Position numbers and translations under genes: made by a program
The notes under the pieces: generated by a model
Told to the model about the DNA's origin: nothing
Databases searched by the model: none
Seen by the model: the letters and a program-made list of their open reading frames with translations, nothing else
Shown: in pieces, positions 32,501 to 40,112 of the stretch
Position numbering within the stretch: position 1 is the stretch's first letter
Layout: each line of letters opens with the position of its first letter
From: CAYJLW01 sp964370965
Lineage (GTDB): Bacteria; Actinomycetota; Acidimicrobiia; UBA2766
Direction of reading: 5' to 3'
Assembly: GCA_964370965.1 (NCBI GenBank)
Contig: CAYJLW010000010.1
Location: forward strand, 16,727-80,726
DNA: 64,000 nt

Positions 32501-34707
32501 TCCGCCCCCAGGTAGGCCTCGATCACCCGAGGGTCGGCCTGCACTCGATCGGGCGTCCCTTCGGCGATCTTGCGTCCGTAGTCGAGCACGGTGATCATGT
32601 CGGAGATCCCCATGACGAGATCCATGTGGTGTTCGATGAGCAGCACGGTGACGCCGTGTTCGCGGATGTCCCGGATGAGGTCGGTGAGCTCATGGGTCTC
32701 CTGCGGGTTCATGCCGGCGGCGGGTTCGTCGAGGAGGAGGAGATCGGGGTCGGCGGCAAGGGCGCGGGCGATCTCCAGCCTCCGCTGGTCCGCGAACGCG
32801 AGAGTGCCCGCCGGCTCCCAGGCCTTGTCCGCCAGGCCCACGTACTCCAGGAGCCCGTAGGCCCTCCTCAGCACGTGCTTCTCCTCTTTCGTCCCCCAGG
32901 AGAAGAACAGTGATGTGACCAGGAGCGCCTTCGTGCGGGTGTGCATGCCCACCATGACGTTCTGGATCACGGTCATCTGCCGCCACACTTGGAGGTTCTG
33001 GAACGTGCGGGTCATCCCGGACTTGGCCCGGTGATGACTCCTGTCGCTCGTGACATCCTTGCCGGCGAAGACCACCCGACCCTCGTCTGCCTCGTAGAAG
33101 CCCGTGATGGTGTTGATCGTGGTCGTCTTGCCCGACCCGTTGGGGCCGATGAGGGAGTGGATGCTGCCCGGGCGCACCTCCATGTCGATGCTGTCGACGG
33201 CCCGGAGACCCCCGAAGACCTTGGACGTGCTCCGGAGCTCGAGGAGCGGCTTGTCGCCCCAGGACCGCGGGTCGTGCGCGGGGCGGGGAAGGCGGTCGGC
33301 ATCGGTCGTCTCGGGGGGCCGGGGTCGGCGCAGCGCCTTGCCCTTCTTCACCGCCCGGAGGTCGAGGCGCCGCTTGAACTCGCGAATCTGGCCCACCGTA
33401 CCGTTCGGGGCGCTGATCACGTTCCAGATCAGGATGGCACCGAAGACGATCCCGTAGATGCCGGTCACGGTGTCGAGCTTCGTGACCTTGAGGAAGAAGG
33501 GGAAGAGCACACCGAGACCCAGAGCGCCCACGACCGGGCCCGAAACGGTCCCGAGGCCGCCGAAGACGCACATGAAGACGAGGCTGAAGGACTGCAGGAA
33601 CCCGAAGTTCGTCGAGGAGATGAACGAGTGGTTGGGGTCCTCGGCGTAGAGGGCGCCGGCGAGCGCCCCGAACGTGCCCGAGAGCGCGAAGGCGAGGACG
33701 CGGAAGCGGTAGACCGCCACTCCGCTCGCCCGGGCGGCGATGTCACTGTCGCGGATCGCCATCCAGGCCCTGCCCCAACGGGATCGGACCACGTTGATGG
33801 AGAGCAGCACCACGATGAGGAGGACGACGACACAGAAGTAGTAGAAACGGATGTGATAGGCCTCCTGGGAGGCGAAGCCCATGTCCACCTTGCCGGGGTC
33901 GGGATAGAGGCCGGGCAGGCGCTTCTGGGGAGCCACTCCTGTGGCGCCCCCGAAGAAGCTCGTGAAGATGAGCGTGAGGGGGCCGATGAGGCCCACGACG
34001 AGGAACGTCACGACGGACAGGTAGAAGCCCTTGAGGTGCACGCAGAACACGGCGACGACGGCGCCCATCGCCGCCCCCCAGCACAGGGCGATCGGGAGGG
34101 CGAGCCACGGGTCGAGCACCGGTCCGCCCAGCTTCACCATAACGTAGGCCCCCGCGGCCATGAATGCCGCGTTCCCGAGGGAGAGCATCCCCGTGTAGCC
34201 GGCCACGATGTTGAGACCCAGGGCGGCGACCCCGAACGTGATCGCCTCGATCATGCTCGTGACGAAGAACCGCCCCTGGCCGGACGCGGAGTACACGAAG
34301 TACGGGTAGGCGCCCAGAAGGGCAACGAGGCCGATCATGAGCACGCCGTACGTGAGGGTCCGGCGAGAGGGCCTGTAGGCGAGGGGGCCCGCGGGGGTGG
34401 CGAACTCCGGGGCGGCCGTCTCGACGTCGCCGAGCGTGTGCCCCGCAGCGTGCGCGGGGACCTCAGCGGGCGCCTCGGGGAGAGGCGCGGGGGGTGGGGG
34501 CGGGGGCGGCATCGGCGCCGCCGGCCTGCCCGAGGGCGGGGGCACCGGGCTCCCGCCGCCCGGTGGCGGGGCGACGGGTGGCGGCCCCCCACCCGGTGGC
34601 GGCCCCGGCGGCGTGGGGGGGCGAGTGCCCCGCGGCGGGCCGCCCGGGGTGGGTGGGCGGGGGGGGGGGGTGGGGGGCTCGGCGCCGGGCGGCCCGGGGT
34701 GTGTCAT
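32497..34707 (-). CDS. livMG: LivM permease-LivG ATPase fusion (system 1)
   Basis: A 736-residue fusion. Residues 1-80 are almost all Pro/Gly (intrinsically disordered, and include a C12 tract), then a LivM permease (about 115-430; VAALGLNIVAGYTGMLSLGNAAFMAAGAY, RASGVAVYRFRVLAFALSG), a charged linker, and a LivG ATPase (about 495-736; GPNGSGKTTTIN, FQNLQVWRQMTV, LAFADQRRLEIARAL signature, LLLLDEPAAGMNP, EHHMDLVM). LivM and LivG are usually separate proteins. ATG 34707 follows AGGGAG. The second transporter in this window has the same fusion, so this is a trait of the lineage rather than an error. Confidence 0.9.
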   Translation of the reverse strand: MTHPGPPGAEPPTPPPRPPTPGGPPRGTRPPTPPGPPPGGGPPPVAPPPGGGSPVPPPSGRPAAPMPPPPPPPAPLPEAPAEVPAHAAGHTLGDVETAAPEFATPAGPLAYRPSRRTLTYGVLMIGLVALLGAYPYFVYSASGQGRFFVTSMIEAITFGVAALGLNIVAGYTGMLSLGNAAFMAAGAYVMVKLGGPVLDPWLALPIALCWGAAMGAVVAVFCVHLKGFYLSVVTFLVVGLIGPLTLIFTSFFGGATGVAPQKRLPGLYPDPGKVDMGFASQEAYHIRFYYFCVVVLLIVVLLSINVVRSRWGRAWMAIRDSDIAARASGVAVYRFRVLAFALSGTFGALAGALYAEDPNHSFISSTNFGFLQSFSLVFMCVFGGLGTVSGPVVGALGLGVLFPFFLKVTKLDTVTGIYGIVFGAILIWNVISAPNGTVGQIREFKRRLDLRAVKKGKALRRPRPPETTDADRLPRPAHDPRSWGDKPLLELRSTSKVFGGLRAVDSIDMEVRPGSIHSLIGPNGSGKTTTINTITGFYEADEGRVVFAGKDVTSDRSHHRAKSGMTRTFQNLQVWRQMTVIQNVMVGMHTRTKALLVTSLFFSWGTKEEKHVLRRAYGLLEYVGLADKAWEPAGTLAFADQRRLEIARALAADPDLLLLDEPAAGMNPQETHELTDLIRDIREHGVTVLLIEHHMDLVMGISDMITVLDYGRKIAEGTPDRVQADPRVIEAYLGAE
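34659..34670. repeat. Homopolymer of 12 G (C12 on the coding strand)
   Basis: Lies inside the Pro-rich N-terminal codons (about 13-17) of the LivM-LivG fusion, flanked by further G-runs. Slippage would shift the frame early in the gene; the G-rich strand could also form a quadruplex. Confidence 0.7.
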
Positions 34708-34711
34708 CTCC

Positions 34712-35611
34712 CTACACCTTCTCGATCTGGACCTTGCCGAAGATGCCCGACGGCTTCAGCGCCAGTACGGCGAGGAGGCCGGCGAAGATCACGAGGTCGG
34801 CGTAGCGGCCCCCATTGGGGATCAGCGTGGTGGTGACACCGGTGATGAACGCCACGGAGAACGCCCCGAAGATGGCCCCCCGCGTCGACCCCAGGCCGCC
34901 GAAGACCGCGGCGATGAGGGCGGCGAAGGAGAGCGTGATCGAGTTCTCGAGCTTCACGAAGAGCGTGGGGGCAATCAGGACCGCCCCGACAGCGCCGAGG
35001 AGGCCGGCGATCGCGAAGGAGAGGACGACGATGAAGCCGGTGTTTATGCCCATGAGCGAGGCCGTGGAGCGATCCTGGCTCACAGCGCTGAACGCCCGCC
35101 CGAGCATGGTCCTCGTGAGGAGCAGCTCGATGCCCACCATGAGCCCCACGGCGAAGAGGATGAGGAGGATGTCAGAGGGGGTGATGGGGACGTCGAAGAC
35201 ACGGATCGCCTTGCCGCTCACGAGATTGGGGATCTTCTGGGGGTCCGCGCCGATGGCGTTCTTCACCGCGTCGGGGATGAACAGCGTCCCGAGAGCAAAC
35301 GTGGTGATGATCCAGCCGATGTTCGTCGCCGGGTCGAAGCGCCCCAGCGGAGCCACGGCCACGAGGTCGATGAGGACCCCGAGAAGCGCTCCCAGGATCA
35401 TCACGATGACGAACGCCGCCCAGATGGGGAGGCCGAAACGCTCGGGATCGGAGAGTTGGAAGGCGGCGTACCCGGCCGCCACGACGATGCCGCCCTGGGC
35501 GAAGTTCACGATCCGCGTGGTGGCGAACACGATGTTGATGCCCAGCGCGATGAGACCGATCGTGGCGCCCTGCGTGAGCGTGATCACGACGATCTGCACG
35601 ATGTCGGTCAC
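34712..35611 (-). CDS. livH: Branched-chain-type ABC transporter permease LivH (system 1)
   Basis: Inner-membrane permease of 299 residues with about eight helices. The N-terminal segment QIVVITLTQGATIGLIALGINIVFATTRIVNFAQGG and the EAA-like loop ISRDRSTASLMGINTG-equivalent (VSQDRSTASLMGINTG) mark LivH. GTG 35611 is preceded by GGAGGTGAT. Its stop lies 5 bases before the LivM-LivG fusion start; the first binding-protein gene ends 45 bases upstream. It acts with the fusion, LivF and one of the binding proteins. Confidence 0.93.
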   Translation of the reverse strand: MTDIVQIVVITLTQGATIGLIALGINIVFATTRIVNFAQGGIVVAAGYAAFQLSDPERFGLPIWAAFVIVMILGALLGVLIDLVAVAPLGRFDPATNIGWIITTFALGTLFIPDAVKNAIGADPQKIPNLVSGKAIRVFDVPITPSDILLILFAVGLMVGIELLLTRTMLGRAFSAVSQDRSTASLMGINTGFIVVLSFAIAGLLGAVGAVLIAPTLFVKLENSITLSFAALIAAVFGGLGSTRGAIFGAFSVAFITGVTTTLIPNGGRYADLVIFAGLLAVLALKPSGIFGKVQIEKV

Positions 35612-35655
35612 ATCACCTCCCTCGGTTCCTCCCAGCCTTCCCCGTCATCTCCGCC

Positions 35656-37131
35656 TCAGTGGACGGGGTTGTCCAGCGGGCACTGCGTGCCCCAGCCTTC
35701 GTCGACCACCTGCTTCATGACGTCCGGGTGCGACCGCTTGTTGGGTTCCAGTGTGGGGTTCACGAGTTGCGTGGGGCCGACGTAGCCCGGTGGGAAGACA
35801 TCCTTCCATTCCCTGCCCAGCTTGTAGGTGTCGTTGGCCGGCTTGCCCCGCTCCAGCGTCACCAGGATGAGGTCGTCTGGCGTCTTGGAGAGGTGACTCT
35901 TCTTCGTGAACTCGAAGTCGATCGAGGAGAACTTCTGCTTCCCGGCCGTCTCGACCGCCTCGATCATCTTCTTGCGGTCGGTCCCCTTGGCGAGCTTCAC
36001 GGCGTTGGCGATCACGTACATGGCGTCCGCCGGGGACTCCTCGCCCCCCGTGGGGAAGGTGTCGAGGTACTTCTTCATCCACTCACGGATCGCGAAGGTG
36101 GGGAGGTAGATGAGACCCCCGACGTGCCAGGCCGTGAGCGACCCCGCCTTCGCGGCCGCTCCCGCGAGCTCGGCCCACTTCTTGTCGCCCATGGCAGCCG
36201 GGGACCCCATGAGCTGCGGATTGCTCCCGGCCTTCGCCGGGCCGATCTCGGAGTAGGCCATGCCTGCGTCCGCGAGTTGCTTCACACAGTTCGCCGTGTC
36301 GCTGGCGACTCCCCACATCCACACCGACTGCGCTCCGCGCACACCGCTGATCTGGGAAGCGAACGAGGAGTTGTTGAGCGTGTAGCTGGTGATCTTCGAT
36401 CCATCGAGACCGGCGTCCTTCATGGCCGTCTCGAACTTGTCCTTGGACGCGGCCGCCGTTGTGTTGTCGTAGATGAGGCCGCAGCGCGCGTAGCCCCGAT
36501 TGCTCTTGCAGTACTCCCCCAGGAGCTTCATGGCCCAGGAGTCCGGAACCAGGAACTGGAACACGGGCCGGAAGGCCTCGTCGTCGGGGTAGATCAGCTT
36601 GTCGTCGTACAGGTCGGCGAAGGCCGCCGTGATCATCAACTGGTCGACTGCGATGCGGTCCTTGATCTCCCGGAGACCCGCAGGCACGGCCCAGACGACA
36701 CCGACGACGTCCTGCTGGCCGGCGAGGTCCTGGTAGGCCTTCACGATCTGGCCCACGTCGGCGGCGCTGATGTCCTTCTTGACGATTTCGACCTTGCGTC
36801 CGCCGATCCCACCGGTGGCGTTCACATGCTCCTTGGACGCCTGGAGGGAGCGCTCCGCTATGGCTCCGATGAACGACCCCACGCCGGAGAAAGGTGCGAT
36901 GACCCCGATCTTGAGCGTGTCCTTGCCCCCGCCGAAGCCCCCGCCGCCGTCGTCACCGCCGCCGCCGATGCCGCCACCGCCGCCCCCGCAAGCCGACAGC
37001 GCCGACGCCGACAGGAACGCTGCGGATGACGTCGTGAAACCGACCTTCAACATCCAGTCCATCAGGCGGCGCCGCGAGATCTCGCCGTCGCCCTGCCGCT
37101 CGATGAAATCCCGTTCACGGTCTTCGTTCAC
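35656..37131 (-). CDS. ABC substrate-binding lipoprotein, Tat-type signal (SBP 1)
   Basis: Periplasmic-type type I binding protein of 491 residues. It starts VNEDRERDFIERQ, followed by a twin-Arg signal (SRRRLMDW, residues 19-26), a hydrophobic stretch and a lipobox with Cys48 (LSACG). The Tat signal with lipobox implies export folded and lipid anchoring. A Gly-rich linker leads to the Leu/Ile/Val-binding-protein-type fold (LKIGVIAPFSGVGSFIGA). It is a close paralogue of the next gene. GTG 37131 has AGGGAGG upstream and matches the paralogue's start; upstream in-frame codons are not used. Confidence 0.9.
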   Translation of the reverse strand: MNEDRERDFIERQGDGEISRRRLMDWMLKVGFTTSSAAFLSASALSACGGGGGGIGGGGDDGGGGFGGGKDTLKIGVIAPFSGVGSFIGAIAERSLQASKEHVNATGGIGGRKVEIVKKDISAADVGQIVKAYQDLAGQQDVVGVVWAVPAGLREIKDRIAVDQLMITAAFADLYDDKLIYPDDEAFRPVFQFLVPDSWAMKLLGEYCKSNRGYARCGLIYDNTTAAASKDKFETAMKDAGLDGSKITSYTLNNSSFASQISGVRGAQSVWMWGVASDTANCVKQLADAGMAYSEIGPAKAGSNPQLMGSPAAMGDKKWAELAGAAAKAGSLTAWHVGGLIYLPTFAIREWMKKYLDTFPTGGEESPADAMYVIANAVKLAKGTDRKKMIEAVETAGKQKFSSIDFEFTKKSHLSKTPDDLILVTLERGKPANDTYKLGREWKDVFPPGYVGPTQLVNPTLEPNKRSHPDVMKQVVDEGWGTQCPLDNPVH

Positions 37132-37210
37132 GCAATCCTCCCTCGGGTAACGGCGCAACTATAGGTCTGCGCCGACGACGTTGCCGGGCACCCACCCGAC
37201 AAGCTGAGCT

Positions 37211-38683
37211 TCAGTGGATGGGGTTGTCGAGGGCGCACTGCGTTCCCCAGCCGCCCTCGATGACCTCCTTCATGACGTCAGGATGACGGCGCTTGTTCGC
37301 CTCGACGGTGGGATTCACGAGATGCGTGGGACCCACGTATCCGGCGGGGAAGACCTCCTTGAACTCCTTGCCCAGCTTGTACGTGCCGTTGGCGGGCTTC
37401 CCCCGTTCCAGCGTGACGATGATGAGGTCGTCCTTGGTCTTGGAGAGGTGGCTCTTCTTCGTGAACTCGAAGTCGATGGAGGAGAACGTCTGACGGCCGG
37501 CGCTCTCGACGGCCTCGATCATCTTCTTGCGGTCGAGGCTCCCTGCCCTCTTCACGGCGTTCGCCACGAGGTACGAGGCGTCCGCCGGCGACTCCTCGCC
37601 CCCGGTCGGGAACGTGTCGAGGTACTTCTTCGCCCACGCACGGAACTTGAAGGACGGGAGGTAGATGAGGCCCCCGACGTGCCAGGCCGTGAGAGTCCCG
37701 GCCTTGGCGGCGGCCCCCGCGAGCTCCGCCCACTTCTTCTCCCCCAACGACGCGGGGGAGCCCATGAGCTGCGGGCCCGTCCCCGCCCTCGCCGAGTTCA
37801 CGTCGACATACGCCATCCCCGAGTCCGCGAGCTGCTTCACGGCGTTCGCGGTGTCCGTCGCCAGACCCCACATCCAGACCGTCTGCGATCCCTTCACGGC
37901 CCCTATCTGCGACCCGAAGTTCGAGTTGTTCAGCGTGTAGCTGGCCACCTTCGAGCCGTCGATTCCCACGTTGCGGAACGCGTTCTGGATCCGGGCCTTC
38001 GCGACGTCGAAGAGCGTGCTGTCATAGATGATCCCGCCGCGGGCGTAGCCCCTGTTGTTCTTGGAGTAGTCGGCGAGCACCTCGGTTGCCCAGGTGTCGG
38101 GGATGAGGAACTGGAAGAAGGGCCGGAACGCCTCGTTGTCGGGGTAGAGGTCGCCGTCGTCGTAGAGGCCGGCAAAGGCCCCCGACAGGAGGATCTGGTC
38201 GACGACGATGCGGTCCTTGAGCTCACGGACCCCCCCGGGGATGCCCCACACGACGCCGGCGATGTCCTGGATGCCGGCGAGGTCCTGGTAGGCCTTCGTG
38301 ACCTGGTTGGGATCGGCGGCGCTGATGTCCTTCTTGATGAACTCGATCTTCCGGCCGCCGATGCCCCCGGTGGCGTTCACGTGGGCCTTCGTGGCGTCGA
38401 TCGCCCGGTCCACGATCGCCCCGATGAACGAGCCGATCCCCGAGAAGGACCCGATCACGCCGATCTTGATGGTGTCCTTGCCCTCGCCGAAGCTCCCGCC
38501 TCCGCCGTCGCCCCCGCCTCCGATGCCCTTCTTGCCGCCGCAGCCGTTGAGCGCCGACGCGGCGAGGAACCCGGCGGTGGACGTCCCGAAACCGACCTTC
38601 GCCATCCACTCCATGAGGCGCCGCCGTGAGATGTCCCTGTCGGTCTGGCGCTCGATGAAGTCCCGCTCACGGTCCTCGTTCAT
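37211..38683 (-). CDS. ABC substrate-binding lipoprotein, Tat-type signal (SBP 2)
   Basis: A 490-residue paralogue of SBP 1, similar over its full length, with the same amino end (MNEDRERDFIERQ), twin-Arg motif SRRRLMEW, lipobox Cys48 (LNGCGG) and a Gly-rich linker. It lies 79 bases upstream of SBP 1, so they are a tandem duplication. Differences in the ligand domain (for example CVKQ/AVKQ, YSEIG/YVDVN) could change substrate preference. ATG 38683 has GAGGAGG five bases upstream. The organisation suggests one membrane complex served by several receptors. Confidence 0.9.
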   Translation of the reverse strand: MNEDRERDFIERQTDRDISRRRLMEWMAKVGFGTSTAGFLAASALNGCGGKKGIGGGGDGGGGSFGEGKDTIKIGVIGSFSGIGSFIGAIVDRAIDATKAHVNATGGIGGRKIEFIKKDISAADPNQVTKAYQDLAGIQDIAGVVWGIPGGVRELKDRIVVDQILLSGAFAGLYDDGDLYPDNEAFRPFFQFLIPDTWATEVLADYSKNNRGYARGGIIYDSTLFDVAKARIQNAFRNVGIDGSKVASYTLNNSNFGSQIGAVKGSQTVWMWGLATDTANAVKQLADSGMAYVDVNSARAGTGPQLMGSPASLGEKKWAELAGAAAKAGTLTAWHVGGLIYLPSFKFRAWAKKYLDTFPTGGEESPADASYLVANAVKRAGSLDRKKMIEAVESAGRQTFSSIDFEFTKKSHLSKTKDDLIIVTLERGKPANGTYKLGKEFKEVFPAGYVGPTHLVNPTVEANKRRHPDVMKEVIEGGWGTQCALDNPIH

Positions 38684-38760
38684 GGATGCCTCCTCATGGC
38701 GTCGACGTGCTGCGTGGGTGGGCAAACACACGGACTTCGTGTCCGCAGGGAACGGCTACC

Positions 38761-40086
38761 TCACTCGAACGGGTCCTTGCCCTTCAGGTTCGGCGCCGTC
38801 CCGGGCACGGCGACAAAGAACCCACCCTGGCTCTTCACGTCCGGGAACTGCTGGCCGACGTAGGTGTCGGCGGCGTCGGGTTCGCGGTTGTACGCGACGA
38901 TCGCGTAGTCCGACGGCGTCACCCCGAGGCGGTCCTTGAACGAGTACTCGGCCGCCATCCCGCGCAACGTGAGGCCGTCGAGGGCGTCCATGACGTCGCC
39001 CGGGTCGCTGCCCCCCTTCTCGGCGGCCGCTACGGCCAAGAGGCCCGCGTCACAGGAGATGAGGTCGGCAACCGAGAGATCGGCCGAGGCCTGCCCTCCC
39101 GACTTCTTGCGCACCTTGTAGAACTCCTTCACGGCGGGAGTGGGGTCCCACGGCCCCCCGGCGATGCCCGTCGAGAGGGTTCCGTTGCGTACCGGGGGCG
39201 TGAGCTGGTTGATGTCCTGGGTTCCGAGCGCGGGGACCGCCATGCGGGGGGCGACCATCATCTGGCTGCCGAGGCCGGCCACGAACCAGGACTGGATCAC
39301 CCGGAACCCCTGCGTGGCGTCCGCCCACACGAACACCGTCTGGGCGGCGGCGTCACCCGTGGACTTCACCTTCGCCCGCAGGTCTGCGTCGGCGACCCCG
39401 AAAGGGACGTCGGCCACGGGGGCAAGGCCTTCGGTGGCGAGCGCCTGCAGCATGTAGTTGTGCCCCGCCTGACCGTAGGTCGTGTCCTGGTCCCACATGA
39501 GAGCGAAGCGGGTGTAGTTGCGCTCCTTCGTGGCGAACTTCACGAGCTTCTCGGCCACCTGCGGATCCTGCAGGGCTATGGAGAAGGCGTTCGGGTTGTT
39601 CGCCAGGAGGGCCGGGTTGCCGTCGTACACGACGATCACGGGCACACCCTGGGCGGCGGCAGCCTTGATCCCGGCGTCGACCTGGTCCCCCACCGATCCG
39701 TAGACGATCACCCCGGCGCCGTCGGCGATGAGGTTGTTCACGGCCTGCACGGCCCCCGCCGGGTCGCCGTTGTCGTCCTCTACGCGCACCCCGACCTTGT
39801 CTCCCACGAGGAAAGGGACCACCTGTGTGCCGTTCGCGAGGGTCTGGAAATCCTTGCCGGGGCCTGCAGATGAGATCACGAGGCCGATCACCAGATTCTG
39901 GCGCAGCTTCGTGCCCCACTTCGGGGGTGCCGGGTCCTTCGGCGGCGGGCGGCGGTCGCCCGTGTTCGAGCCCCCCACGTCGCGCGCCCCCGCCGCGCTC
40001 TTGGACTCACTGCCCCGGGAGCAGCCCGAGGCCAAGAGCGCCAGCACCGCCAGCGCTGCGAGGACGGTCCGGAGTCTGCGTCGCAC
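38761..40086 (-). CDS. ABC substrate-binding lipoprotein (SBP 3)
   Basis: A 441-residue binding protein with a standard lipoprotein signal (VRRRLRTVLAALAVLALLASGC, Cys22), distinct from the Tat signals of SBP 1 and 2. The domain QNLVIGLVISSAGPGKDFQTLANG begins the type I fold, with IVYGSVGDQVDAGIKAAAAQG and MWDQDTTYGQAGHNYM. It resembles the substrate-binding proteins of the Liv/aromatic amide group. GTG 40086 follows GAGAGGGGG; a GTG at 40110 is a weaker alternative. It is the first of three tandem receptor genes behind the large secreted-protein gene. Confidence 0.85.
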   Translation of the reverse strand: MRRRLRTVLAALAVLALLASGCSRGSESKSAAGARDVGGSNTGDRRPPPKDPAPPKWGTKLRQNLVIGLVISSAGPGKDFQTLANGTQVVPFLVGDKVGVRVEDDNGDPAGAVQAVNNLIADGAGVIVYGSVGDQVDAGIKAAAAQGVPVIVVYDGNPALLANNPNAFSIALQDPQVAEKLVKFATKERNYTRFALMWDQDTTYGQAGHNYMLQALATEGLAPVADVPFGVADADLRAKVKSTGDAAAQTVFVWADATQGFRVIQSWFVAGLGSQMMVAPRMAVPALGTQDINQLTPPVRNGTLSTGIAGGPWDPTPAVKEFYKVRKKSGGQASADLSVADLISCDAGLLAVAAAEKGGSDPGDVMDALDGLTLRGMAAEYSFKDRLGVTPSDYAIVAYNREPDAADTYVGQQFPDVKSQGGFFVAVPGTAPNLKGKDPFE

Positions 40087-40112
40087 GTCGCCCCCTCTCA
40101 CGTCCCGCACCC

